From the NCBI GenBank assembly GCA_049334165.1, contig JBEGHD010000010.1: a stretch of 64,000 nucleotides of DNA; one strand, 5' to 3'. Below the pieces are notes generated by a model, which saw only the letters and a program-made list of their open reading frames with translations, was not told the origin of the DNA and searched no databases. The stretch's first letter is position 1; each line of letters opens with the position of its first letter. This document shows, piece by piece, positions 16,275 through 24,622 of this stretch. The position numbers were made by a program, and so were the translations under genes. The stretch is from JBEGHD01 sp049334165 (GTDB taxonomy: Bacteria > Bacteroidota > Bacteroidia > Flavobacteriales_D > Sanyastnellaceae).

Positions 16275-17513
16275 ATGGCCAAAATCATTCCCTTTTCAGC
16301 AGTGAGACCAGCGCGTGACAAAGTTCATCTGGTGGCATCGCGTTCTTACGTAAGTTACACACCGGAGAAACTGCACGACAAACTCTCGAGTAATCCTTAC
16401 ACTTTTATTCACATCATCAACCCCGACTTCGGAACTGACGAGTTCACCGAACCAGCGTCTTACGATCGGTTTGTAAAGGTGAAAGACCGCTACAGAGAGT
16501 TTCAGCAAAAAGGAATTTTGGAGAAAGACACAAAGCCGGCACTCTACATCTACCGACAAATAAAGGAAGGTCACGAGTATATCGGAATAATTTGCGGAGT
16601 TTCGATTGACGATTATCTCGATGGAAGCATCAAAGTCCACGAACATACACTCACCGAGCGCGAGGAGATGTTTAAGGAATATCTGGATGTTACCAACTTT
16701 AATGCAGAACCAGTGCTCCTCACCTATCCCGACAGTGAAGAGATTGAAGAAATCACAAGGCACTACCTCCAAAAAAGACCCGAATACGATTTCACCACGA
16801 CCAATGAGGTGCGTCACTCGCTCTGGCTGATCGAAGATCCGGAACACATCAGCTCGGTGGAAATCGGTTTCGCCAACATTCCTCACCTATACATTGCCGA
16901 TGGGCATCATCGCAGCGCGTCTTCTGTGCTTCTCGGTCAAAAACGAAGAGACGAGCAAAACAACAAAGAAGTAGAACTCCTTTCCGACTATTTCATGGCT
17001 TGCATTCTTCCAGAAAGTAGACTGCAGATTTATGAGTTTAATCGCCTGGTGAGGGATCTCGGGGAACACACTCCTGAGTCTTTCCTTGAAACGCTGGAAG
17101 AATCCTTTACCATCCACTCACTAAGAAAAGCTCACGAACCGGAGCGTATTCACGACTTCACGCTCTACCTCGATGGCAAGTGGTATCTGTTGCAAACCAA
17201 AAGCGATAAAATTGCCGATTCCATCATCGGGCGGCTCGATCCACAACTTCTGTCCGACCTGGTGCTCGATCCAATTCTGGGAATAAAAGATGCCAAAACC
17301 GACAAGCGTGTTTCTTTTTCAGGAGGTAAGACAAACCTGGAAGAGATTAAAGAATGTGTGGATCGGGGCGATTTCGCAGCAGCTTTTATCCTTCATCCTG
17401 TCACAGTTTCGCAATTAAAAGACGTTGCGGACAACGGATTGATCATGCCGCCAAAATCTACCTGGATTGAGCCCAAGCTTAGAAGCGGCCTGACGATTTT
17501 CGAACTGGATTAA
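16275..17513 (+). CDS. DUF1015 family protein
   Basis: 412 residues, the usual length of the family. The start is MAKIIPFSAVRPARDKVHLV, as in most members, and the conserved YIADGHHRSAS motif occurs at about residue 213. Biochemical function is not established; the gene is often found next to serC-serA in Bacteroidota, as here, suggesting a link to serine metabolism or its regulation (inference). A strong terminator lies upstream, so it probably has its own promoter. It is followed 45 bases later by the YggS gene. Confidence 0.9.
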   Translation: MAKIIPFSAVRPARDKVHLVASRSYVSYTPEKLHDKLSSNPYTFIHIINPDFGTDEFTEPASYDRFVKVKDRYREFQQKGILEKDTKPALYIYRQIKEGHEYIGIICGVSIDDYLDGSIKVHEHTLTEREEMFKEYLDVTNFNAEPVLLTYPDSEEIEEITRHYLQKRPEYDFTTTNEVRHSLWLIEDPEHISSVEIGFANIPHLYIADGHHRSASSVLLGQKRRDEQNNKEVELLSDYFMACILPESRLQIYEFNRLVRDLGEHTPESFLETLEESFTIHSLRKAHEPERIHDFTLYLDGKWYLLQTKSDKIADSIIGRLDPQLLSDLVLDPILGIKDAKTDKRVSFSGGKTNLEEIKECVDRGDFAAAFILHPVTVSQLKDVADNGLIMPPKSTWIEPKLRSGLTIFELD

Positions 17514-17558
17514 TCAAAAGCGGCACTCTATTGTTGATTTGGACAAAACCCTCGTGAA

Positions 17559-18233
17559 ATGACTGACATCAAATCAAACCTGGAAAAAATCAAAGCTCAA
17601 CTTCCCGACCACGTCAAACTGGTTGCAGTTTCAAAGACGAAACCCAACGAAGACATTCAGGCGGCCTACGAAACCGGTCAAAGGATTTTTGGAGAGAACA
17701 AGGCCCAGGAAATGCAAGGCAAAGCAGAAGAGTTACCCAAAGACATCGAGTGGCACATGATCGGCCACCTGCAGCGCAACAAGGTGAAATACATCGCTCC
17801 CTTCGTGAGTCTAATTCATTCAATCGACAGCTGGCGCCTGCTCAAGGAAGTCAACAAGAGAGCAAAAAACGAAGACCGCGTAATCGACTGTTTGTTGCAA
17901 ATTCACATTGCCAAAGAAGAATCAAAATTTGGCCTTGATGAAGATGAATTGGCAGACATTCTTTATTCAGAGGAATTCGAAAACCTCGAAAACATTCGCA
18001 TCGTGGGACTGATGGGCATGGCCACGCTCACTGAAAACGAGGAACAGATCAGAAGGGAGTTCAAAAGTCTCAAAGACTTGTTCGACAAGCTAAAGAAAGA
18101 CAAGTTCGCTTTGGAAGACAGTTTTAAAGAGCTTTCGATGGGCATGAGCAGCGATTTCAAAATTGCCATTGAAGAAGGCAGCACAATGGTTCGTATCGGC
18201 AGCGACATTTTCGGAGCCAGAAACTATGGATAG
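17559..18233 (+). CDS. YggS family PLP-binding homeostasis protein
   Basis: 224 residues. The fold is a single TIM barrel of the alanine-racemase type. Key features: PLP Lys26 in VAVSKTKP, GENKAQEM, WHMIGHLQRNKVK, LSMGMSSDFKIAIEEGSTMVRIGSDIFG. Homologues hold pyridoxal phosphate and affect amino-acid and PLP balance without known catalysis. The next gene starts inside its stop region (ATGGATAG, 8-base overlap), so translation is probably coupled. Confidence 0.93.
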   Translation: MTDIKSNLEKIKAQLPDHVKLVAVSKTKPNEDIQAAYETGQRIFGENKAQEMQGKAEELPKDIEWHMIGHLQRNKVKYIAPFVSLIHSIDSWRLLKEVNKRAKNEDRVIDCLLQIHIAKEESKFGLDEDELADILYSEEFENLENIRIVGLMGMATLTENEEQIRREFKSLKDLFDKLKKDKFALEDSFKELSMGMSSDFKIAIEEGSTMVRIGSDIFGARNYG

Positions 18234-18480
18234 CACCGAGCGCAAATATCTGATCATCTATGTGGTCACTGCTGCTGTGATTTTTAGCGTGACTTACTAT
18301 GTTACCGACTTCGTAAATCTGAGGGCCAAACAAATCGCTGAAAACACGTTGGACGTGGAATACAAAAGTCGTGGTTTCCACTACGCTCTAGGCATCACCG
18401 GAGCTTACAGTTTGCTCTATCTGTTTTTCACCAGAGACATGATCAAAACGAAAAGAGAGATGGAAGACCCGGAAGATTAA
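18226..18480 (+). CDS. Small two-helix membrane protein
   Basis: 84 residues beginning at the ATG that overlaps the yggS stop by 8 bases. Two predicted membrane helices: YLIIYVVTAAVIFSVTYYV (about 8-26) and FHYALGITGAYSLLYLFF (about 51-68). Charged ends suggest both termini in the cytosol. No named family recognised. A longer frame starting at 18163 lies within yggS and has no better start. The overlap suggests it is translated only after yggS. Confidence 0.65.
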   Translation: MDSTERKYLIIYVVTAAVIFSVTYYVTDFVNLRAKQIAENTLDVEYKSRGFHYALGITGAYSLLYLFFTRDMIKTKREMEDPED

Positions 18481-18481
18481 G

Positions 18482-19411
18482 TTATTTACTGAGAAGTTCT
18501 GCTTTCTGTGCAATCAGCTTCCTTCTCCAATTTTGAAAATCTTCGTCTTTCTCTTCTGTAGGTTTGTGCGCCAGCGAGCGATTGATGTTCTCAATCTTCA
18601 CTATTTTTTCTCTATCAGAAGCGCTAAAGAAAACCGTCTGAAACTTCTCCCAAATGTAATCCTGCGCTTGCTTGTTGGGATGCAGCAAATCCGACTCGAA
18701 AAAACGGTAGTCGCGCAAATCGTCCATCACAAGTTCGTAAGCCGGGAAGTAGTGAACCTGCTCGAAAGCTTCCGAAAGCTTGTGAGCGAGAATTGTCAGG
18801 TGGCTTTTGCTGAGCTGGTTTTCCGCAAAACCGTCTTTCCAGTGGCGCACCGGACTGACAGTGAAAACAACCTGTAGATTTTCATTGAGTTTAAACAGTT
18901 TTTCCAAAGCAACTTGCAGAACGAGGGCTGCCCGATCGTGGCTGATCAATTCCTTGTCAAATTCTTTCTGAGGAACCTTGTGGCAATTGGCTACAAACTT
19001 GTTTTTCTCGATATGCCGATAGGCCCAGGCCGAGCCGAGTGTGATAAAAAGTGTTTGAGCTTTGCCGAGAACAGCTCGGCCATTTTTAATCGACTTGTTA
19101 ATCCTCTCGAGAACTTCGGCCTTATCGCTGCCTGAAAACGAGCCGTGATGCATGAAGCTGACGAACTTCCCTTCTACTTCATCGAGGTCCTTTTCGGAAT
19201 AAACCTTCTTCTCGATCAAATCTGTGAGACTATGCACCACCGAAACCGGATTGAACAGAATCCCGTGTGGATTGGCAGTGATTTCCATTGCCAAGTCGCT
19301 GAGCCTGGAGCTCATGTGCTCGCTAAAGCACGAGCCCACAAACATCTGGTCTTGAGTGAGATTAATCTCAAATGGCGATGGCGCAGGATTTATTTCTGTT
19401 CTAAATTTCAA
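18482..19411 (-). CDS. GSCFA domain protein
   Basis: 309 residues. The start FRTEINPAP, the motif FVGSCFSEHM (GSCF near residue 27) and NPHGILFNPVS are diagnostic of the GSCFA family, an SGNH-hydrolase-like group of unknown substrate common in Bacteroidota. Later parts TLGSAWAY, CHKVP, SPVRHWKDGF and DLLHPNKQAQDYIW match SGNH-type blocks, with Asp/His near the end. The start codon is TTG; the family N-terminus (KFRTEI) supports it. Downstream of GT9, likely a loose operon with it and dapD. Confidence 0.88.
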   Translation of the reverse strand: MKFRTEINPAPSPFEINLTQDQMFVGSCFSEHMSSRLSDLAMEITANPHGILFNPVSVVHSLTDLIEKKVYSEKDLDEVEGKFVSFMHHGSFSGSDKAEVLERINKSIKNGRAVLGKAQTLFITLGSAWAYRHIEKNKFVANCHKVPQKEFDKELISHDRAALVLQVALEKLFKLNENLQVVFTVSPVRHWKDGFAENQLSKSHLTILAHKLSEAFEQVHYFPAYELVMDDLRDYRFFESDLLHPNKQAQDYIWEKFQTVFFSASDREKIVKIENINRSLAHKPTEEKDEDFQNWRRKLIAQKAELLSK

Positions 19412-19479
19412 GGGGTGGAATTTTGATTCAAAGGAACAAAGATTCCTCGAAGACCATCATCACGGATTTGTCATAAAAA

Positions 19480-20481
19480 TTAACCTTGTCCGGGCAGAGG
19501 AATATTCTCCGTTTTTATGTCGAACGCACACTTAAAGTGCCCTTTAGGACAAGCCTTGTAGCCGTGAAGTCCGCATGGTCTGCAAGGCAGGTCTTCTTCG
19601 ATTTGCACAACGTAGCTTTCCTCCGAAAGAGGTCCAAAACCAAACTCAGGAATGGTAGAACAGTAAATGGCGGTGACAGGCGCGTTCATCGCGCTGGCCA
19701 TGTGCATTGGAGCGCTGTCGTTTACGTAGTTCATGGCGGCTGTCGACATCAGGGCCGCTGATTGCAGCAGACTGAGTTTTCCTGCGAGGTTTTCGATTTT
19801 TGAATGATTCGACTCTTGTCGAATAGATTCGCAAGCATCAAAGTCTCCGGGAGCTCCCAACAAGAAAATGCGATAGTCGGAAAGTCGCCCGATCAGTTCT
19901 TGCCACTTTTCCGGTGGCCATTGCTTCGTAAACCAAACCGATGTTGGAGCAATGGTCACAAAAGTCTCTGACTGAAACTTTTCAACTGCTTGGAAGTCCT
20001 GCTCTGAAGGATAAAGCTTTGGCCTTTGTGATGACCTGTCTGTGAGATGCTCGATAAGCTGCAGGTTTCGCTCTGTTTCGTGCGGAGCGTCCTTTTCTTC
20101 CTGCTCTCCGATACGGTGTTCAAATTTTCTATCGAAAGTGAACGAGAACGGGTTCTTGCTAAACCCAATCTTCTCTTTAGCTCCTGAGAAAGCCGTCATC
20201 ATTCCCGAAGCACCAAACCGCTGCAGGTTGATCAGATGGTCGTACTTCTCTCCGCGAAATGCTCGGGTGAGCTTTCTCAGATTACTGTACTTGCCACTTT
20301 TCTTATCCCAAATCCAAAGCTTGTTGATTTTCGGGTTATGCTCCAACAGTCCCTCGTTTCCCTTTCTCACCAACACATCGATTTGCGCTTCCGGGTAAAA
20401 ACGGTGCAACTTTTCGATGATTGGAGTGGCCAGGATCACATCGCCCAAAAAGGCCGTTTGTATGACGAGGAACTTTTTCAC
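19480..20481 (-). CDS. Glycosyltransferase family 9 (heptosyltransferase-type) protein
   Basis: 333 residues. N-terminal KKFLVIQTAFLGDVILATP is the classical LPS heptosyltransferase start; the C-terminal lobe has NDSAPMHMASAMNAPVTAIY for nucleotide-sugar binding, followed by CRPCGLHGYKACPKGHFKC, the Cys-rich tail typical of the family. It should transfer heptose or a related sugar onto an LPS core at the cytosolic face. The start is GTG. It lies only 6 bases after dapD on the same strand. Confidence 0.88.
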   Translation of the reverse strand: MKKFLVIQTAFLGDVILATPIIEKLHRFYPEAQIDVLVRKGNEGLLEHNPKINKLWIWDKKSGKYSNLRKLTRAFRGEKYDHLINLQRFGASGMMTAFSGAKEKIGFSKNPFSFTFDRKFEHRIGEQEEKDAPHETERNLQLIEHLTDRSSQRPKLYPSEQDFQAVEKFQSETFVTIAPTSVWFTKQWPPEKWQELIGRLSDYRIFLLGAPGDFDACESIRQESNHSKIENLAGKLSLLQSAALMSTAAMNYVNDSAPMHMASAMNAPVTAIYCSTIPEFGFGPLSEESYVVQIEEDLPCRPCGLHGYKACPKGHFKCAFDIKTENIPLPGQG

Positions 20482-20487
20482 TTCTGC

Positions 20488-21306
20488 TTAAACAGCAATT
20501 TCAAAATCACGCAACACTTTGTTGAGCGAAGTTTTCAGATCCGTGCTTTCTTTTCTCTTCCCGATGATGAGGGCACACGAAACATTGAAACTGCCGGCAG
20601 GAAACTCCTTGGTGTAAGACCCGGGAATCACCACTGAACGCGCTGGAATGCGGCCTTCGTAGTGAACGGGTTCGTCTCCGGTTACGTCAATGATTTTGGT
20701 GGATTTGGTAAGCACCACATTGGCTCCCAGCACTGCTTCTTTTTCAACTCTAACGCCTTCAACGACAATTGAGCGAGAGCCGATGAATGCTCCGTCTTCG
20801 ATGATTACCGGAGATGCCTGAAGCGGCTCCAAAACTCCGCCAATGCCAACGCCACCGCTCAAGTGTACGTCTTTGCCGATTTGCGCACAAGAGCCAACTG
20901 TTGCCCACGTGTCTACCATGGTACCACTGTCCACGTACGCACCGATGTTCACGTAACTCGGCATCATCACCACACCAGGAGCTATGAAAGCACCGTAGCG
21001 CGCCACAGCGTGAGGAACCACACGAACACCGCGCTCAGCGTAGTCGCGCTTCAATTTCATTTTGTCGTGAAACTCAAATGGTCCCACCTCGATGGTTTCC
21101 ATTTTCTGAATCGGGAAGTAGAGTACCACAGCCTTCTTCACCCACTCGTTCACTTGCCAATCCCCATTCTCGAGAGGTTCAGCAGTGCGCAGTTCACCAA
21201 GATCAATCGCGTGGATCGCATCTCTCACGGCCTGGATTGTCTCCCCGTCTTCCAATAGCGAACGGTCTTCCCAGGCTGCCTCAACTAGTTTTCTCGTTTT
21301 TTCCAT
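20488..21306 (-). CDS. dapD: Tetrahydrodipicolinate N-succinyltransferase
   Basis: 272 residues, standard length. It transfers succinyl from succinyl-CoA to tetrahydrodipicolinate in lysine/meso-DAP synthesis, feeding peptidoglycan. The N-terminal helical part is followed by a left-handed beta-helix with hexapeptide repeats (IGAYVDSGTMVDTWATVGSC, IGKDVHLSGGVGIGGVLEP). The signature MMPSYVNIG and GSRSIVVEG are present. The gene is divergent from ruvX with a TATTTTTG -7 box 19 bases upstream of the ATG, and continues into the GT9 gene. Confidence 0.96.
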   Translation of the reverse strand: MEKTRKLVEAAWEDRSLLEDGETIQAVRDAIHAIDLGELRTAEPLENGDWQVNEWVKKAVVLYFPIQKMETIEVGPFEFHDKMKLKRDYAERGVRVVPHAVARYGAFIAPGVVMMPSYVNIGAYVDSGTMVDTWATVGSCAQIGKDVHLSGGVGIGGVLEPLQASPVIIEDGAFIGSRSIVVEGVRVEKEAVLGANVVLTKSTKIIDVTGDEPVHYEGRIPARSVVIPGSYTKEFPAGSFNVSCALIIGKRKESTDLKTSLNKVLRDFEIAV

Positions 21307-21325
21307 TGTGCGAATAGATTTTGCT

Positions 21326-21333
21326 CAAAAATA
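21326..21333 (-). promoter_or_regulatory. dapD -7 promoter box
   Basis: TATTTTTG on the minus strand, 19 bases before the dapD ATG, an exact TAnnTTTG match. Confidence 0.4.
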
Positions 21334-21380
21334 GAATTTCTTGGCCGCCTGAGCTAACTCAGATTTTCAATGAGATGAGC

Positions 21381-21388
21381 TATTTTTG
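21381..21388 (+). promoter_or_regulatory. ruvX -7 promoter box abutting the start
   Basis: TATTTTTG followed by CACC and the ATG at 21393. An exact TAnnTTTG match with 4-base spacing; predicted transcription starts at or very near the A of ATG. Confidence 0.45.
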
Positions 21389-21392
21389 CACC

Positions 21393-21803
21393 ATGGGAAA
21401 AATCCTGGCTATCGATTACGGAAAGAAAAGAGTTGGTATTGCCGAAAGTGACGAAACCAAAACTTTCGCATTCGGTCTCGATACGGTCGAAAATCAAATG
21501 ATTTTTAAGTTTCTCAAAAAGTATCTTCAGGAAAATGATGTGGAAACGATTGTCGTTGGAGAGCCGACCAGACTCAATGGCGAGCCTACTCACATCACCG
21601 AAGAAGCAAACGAATTTTGTGACAAGCTCCGCAAGAAATTCCCCTCAATAAATGTTGATCGAGAGGACGAGTCTTTCACTTCCAAACTGGCCTTCGATGC
21701 TATGATAAAGGGTGGTCTTAAAAAGAAGGACAGAAGAAACAAAGCCATGGTCGACAAGGTCAGTGCAACGCTCATTTTACAGTCTTATCTTGAGAACATA
21801 TAA
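21393..21803 (+). CDS. ruvX: Holliday-junction resolvase-like nuclease YqgF/RuvX
   Basis: 136 residues, typical. The RNase H-like fold begins ILAIDYGKKRVGIA with the first catalytic Asp, then VVGEPTRLNGEP, REDESFTS (Glu/Asp of the DERxTS motif) and the last Asp in MVDKVSATLILQSYL. Members process pre-16S rRNA ends or resolve junctions. I placed the start at 21393: a longer frame would begin 72 bases upstream and run through the predicted promoter. A hairpin terminator overlaps its stop. Confidence 0.92.
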   Translation: MGKILAIDYGKKRVGIAESDETKTFAFGLDTVENQMIFKFLKKYLQENDVETIVVGEPTRLNGEPTHITEEANEFCDKLRKKFPSINVDREDESFTSKLAFDAMIKGGLKKKDRRNKAMVDKVSATLILQSYLENI

Positions 21804-21824
21804 ATCTGTATGCCAGATTTTTAT
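21802..21824 (+). terminator. Terminator after ruvX
   Basis: AAATCTG/CAGATTT, a perfect 7-bp stem with a 5-base loop (TATGC) and a T-rich tail, overlapping the ruvX stop codon. It lies between convergent ruvX and bshC. Confidence 0.6.
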
Positions 21825-21856
21825 AATCGAACAACTCAAGTGTAAGTTTAGGCTAG

Positions 21857-23443
21857 CTATTCCTGTACAAAAATGTAGAATTGCCCCTCCAGGGGATCGA
21901 ATTTTTGTTCAAACATGGACAGAAATTCGGGTCCGTGCTTGAGGTAATATTCCATGAAATTATCTCTTCTTTCCTGCAGTCCATTATCGGGGAAGAGATG
22001 CTGCTTGAGTCCACGGATTTGTCGCACCGTAGTCTCTTCTTTTTGCTTGGCAGCTTTGATCAATCTCTTCTCCAAATTCTCCAAACTGTTGAGCTGACTT
22101 TGCTCTTCGGCTTTGGCTTTCTTTTCCAGAGTTGGATCAATGTCTTTTGCCTTGCGAATGACTCTTTCAAAAGCTTTTTGGATTTGCTCTTTTGCCTGAT
22201 CGAGTTCCACATCAGCGTGCTCAGTGATGTAGTGTTTCACCAACCACTCCTCGTCCTGAAAAAGATCGGGGATGGTAATCTCAAGCTTCTTCATTTTCCG
22301 GGCGTTTCCACCATCTACTATCAGGCACGAGTTTCTGAGAATCAAAAGAGGAAAGTTGGCGTCAGCGGCATCGAAAACGGGCTTGAGCTGTAGCCAGTAG
22401 CTGAGCTCTCCTCCACCTCCGATGTAAGCGAGGTTCGGCAAAATGACCTCCTGATAAACCGGACGAAGCACCACATTGGGACTAAACTTTTCAGGAGTTT
22501 GTGAAAGTGCCTTCTTGATTTCCTCTTTAGTAAAGGTGATATCCGTGTTCAGCACCACAAACTTTCCGTCTTCCTCAACTATGCGTTCACGGAGTCCGTC
22601 TTCAATGAAGAAAAGATTGATTTCTCGCGCGTGAACCTGAGTGCTGTAACCCAGGTTTTCTAGCTTTTGGTTGGCCTTTTCGATTTCCTTCGATGAGAAA
22701 GACTCAAAGAGTTCTTTCGTCATGGTCGGTTCGAAAACCGACTTCATCTCTCTGCTATCGGCATCCAGGATAACGAGTCCACGGTCGCCAAAAAGAAAGT
22801 CAACCAGAGTCGCTGTGGCTTTCGCAAGATTTTCTGAGGAGTAAGCCTTTTTAAAAATAGCTTTCAGCTCTTCAGCCGTGTCTTTGTCACCAAGAATTTC
22901 ATAAACCTCTTCAAGCGTTCTATCAAAACCTGAAAGGTTCATCCGCCCGACAGGACCACTTTGATCAGTTTCCCACTTCAGTGGCTTGTTGAATACCCAG
23001 GTGTGATCTATCTCCGCGAGATCGTGGTCCTCCGTTGCCATCCAGTAAACCGGAACAAATTCATATTCAGGAAACCAGCTTTTCAGCTGCTCGCACAGTG
23101 CCAGCGTTGAGGAAATCTTGTAGATGAAAAACAGCGGCCCCGTGAAAATATTTAGTTGGTGGCCTGTAGTGACAGTGAAGGTTTTGTCATCATTGAGCTT
23201 TTTAATTTGAGCACTATCAAGCTTTGGCTCTTCGAGTTCCTGGTACTGTTTTGTGAGGTATTCTGAGAGGAACTTTCTCTTTTCGCTTGAAAAGTCGGAG
23301 CGCTGATCGATCAGCTTCCCGAAATTCTCTTTAGATGGAAAGCCTGCAATTAGCTCACTGAGCTCTTGTTTTTCTGACAGGTAATCAATTATTGTGGAAG
23401 GGAAAAACCCGGTATCTTCGAATGAGATCTTGTTTAAATTCAT
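21857..23443 (-). CDS. bshC: Bacillithiol biosynthesis cysteine-adding enzyme
   Basis: 528 residues, usual length. BshC joins cysteine to GlcN-malate to complete bacillithiol, the low-molecular-weight thiol of Firmicutes and many Bacteroidota. Landmarks: TVTTGHQLNIFTGPLFFIYK with the nucleotide-like HxGH-type element, WMATEDHDLAEI, VLRPVYQEVILPNLAYIGGGGELSYW (read in parts), and a coiled-coil C-terminal region. bshA and bshB are not in the window. A TAATTTTG box ends 4 bases before the ATG. Confidence 0.94.
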   Translation of the reverse strand: MNLNKISFEDTGFFPSTIIDYLSEKQELSELIAGFPSKENFGKLIDQRSDFSSEKRKFLSEYLTKQYQELEEPKLDSAQIKKLNDDKTFTVTTGHQLNIFTGPLFFIYKISSTLALCEQLKSWFPEYEFVPVYWMATEDHDLAEIDHTWVFNKPLKWETDQSGPVGRMNLSGFDRTLEEVYEILGDKDTAEELKAIFKKAYSSENLAKATATLVDFLFGDRGLVILDADSREMKSVFEPTMTKELFESFSSKEIEKANQKLENLGYSTQVHAREINLFFIEDGLRERIVEEDGKFVVLNTDITFTKEEIKKALSQTPEKFSPNVVLRPVYQEVILPNLAYIGGGGELSYWLQLKPVFDAADANFPLLILRNSCLIVDGGNARKMKKLEITIPDLFQDEEWLVKHYITEHADVELDQAKEQIQKAFERVIRKAKDIDPTLEKKAKAEEQSQLNSLENLEKRLIKAAKQKEETTVRQIRGLKQHLFPDNGLQERRDNFMEYYLKHGPEFLSMFEQKFDPLEGQFYIFVQE

Positions 23444-23447
23444 GCCG

Positions 23448-23455
23448 CAAAATTA
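23448..23455 (-). promoter_or_regulatory. bshC -7 promoter box abutting the start
   Basis: TAATTTTG, then CGGC, then the ATG at 23443 on the minus strand. An exact TAnnTTTG match with 4-base spacing. Confidence 0.45.
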
Positions 23456-23486
23456 GGCATGTAAACCGGAAAATTATCGCTTTTGT

Positions 23487-24569
23487 TTAACGAAGCAGAT
23501 TGACAGTTCCGCTGAGGGTTCTCAGGACAGGCTTACCGTCTTCAGATTCATCTTCGTAGTAGAGCTTCCAGATATAAACTCCACACTCGGCAAAGTTGCC
23601 GTTGTTATCTCTTCCGTCCCAGCCGTGGTTTGCACTACCGTTTGAAAAAATGGAAGAGCCCCAGCGATCAAAAACCTCAAAGGTGTAATCTTCCATCTCT
23701 GGAGAATGCGGCTTGAAAACCTCGTTCACGCCATCGCCATCAGGTGTGAATGCGTTTGGGATAAAAAATCTCGAGTCATCTGAATACACCTCGTCATTCG
23801 GCAATTCACTGTCATCTTCTTGTGGTGGATCAGCACGGCCAATATCGGTCAGGTCTTCCACAGCGGACAATGGATTAAATCGCTCGATTTTAAATTCGTC
23901 AACAAAATAATAAGCCACGTTGGCAGAAGTATTTTCCACTCTATCCATATCGATGTCTTCATCTGTTTCAAAGACTCCTATTGTGAAAAACTGAGCATTT
24001 GAAGGAGCGGTAAACACGAACTCGATCTCTGTCCACTCTTTACTGTAAAAAACAGTGTCTAGCTCAAAGAGGCACTGAGCGTCCAGCACCTGATTCCATG
24101 CCTGATCAGGAGCGCTGCTGGTAAAAGAAACTCCCAGTTTGGAAACTCCTGCACCGCAATTAGAAGAGGTGGTAACAGAACCATTGGTGATAAAAAAAGT
24201 CATTTTGTACTGCTCACCTTGCTGCAAAGCTGTGGTAAGCTCGTTTGTGATGTACTCGCGAAAATCTGGCTCAGAGTACTTGGCAGCGGTAAACCCCATG
24301 ATTCCTTTCCCAGAGTAGGGCTGCACAATAGCTACAGGAGTTTCGGGCAAATCGGCAGCCATACTGCCACCTTCGTGAAAATAATCGGGTGTGGAAGTGT
24401 CGCTTCCCGCATTGGTCCAACCATCGCAATTGCCCCAGTCACCGAGGTTTTGAGGTAGCCCAAAGTAGTACTCAAACCCACCGTTGTATACAAGGTTTTC
24501 CGTTTGAGCAGTAACTTGTGCGGTTGACACTGCAACTAGAATTAGAAAAAGTAGGCTCTTTGCTTTCAC
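23487..24569 (-). CDS. Secreted protein with T9SS type B (gliding-associated) C-terminus
   Basis: About 360 residues. A signal peptide (MKAKSLLFLILVAVS, ends VTAQ) is followed by a carbohydrate-binding-like beta-sandwich (NLVYNGGFEYYFGLPQNLGD; VEDL linker), then the gliding-motility-associated C-terminal domain from about 268: FIPNAFTPDGDGVNE, VFDRWGSSIF, GWDGRDNNG, CGVYIWKLYY. This type B signal directs export by T9SS, often to the cell surface or medium. The start is uncertain: GTG at 24569 (preferred, clean signal peptide) or TTG at 24578. It is the last gene of the sigma-factor cluster. Confidence 0.85.
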   Translation of the reverse strand: MKAKSLLFLILVAVSTAQVTAQTENLVYNGGFEYYFGLPQNLGDWGNCDGWTNAGSDTSTPDYFHEGGSMAADLPETPVAIVQPYSGKGIMGFTAAKYSEPDFREYITNELTTALQQGEQYKMTFFITNGSVTTSSNCGAGVSKLGVSFTSSAPDQAWNQVLDAQCLFELDTVFYSKEWTEIEFVFTAPSNAQFFTIGVFETDEDIDMDRVENTSANVAYYFVDEFKIERFNPLSAVEDLTDIGRADPPQEDDSELPNDEVYSDDSRFFIPNAFTPDGDGVNEVFKPHSPEMEDYTFEVFDRWGSSIFSNGSANHGWDGRDNNGNFAECGVYIWKLYYEDESEDGKPVLRTLSGTVNLLR

Positions 24570-24622
24570 AGTGGCCAAGATACAAACTTTTGAGGAATGG
24601 TCAGTTCAGAAAAGTTGGCTTC

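Noticed and set aside
20863..21317. Plus-strand frames opposite dapD
   Set aside because: They are antisense shadows of dapD; products are His/Arg/Ser-rich and resemble nothing.
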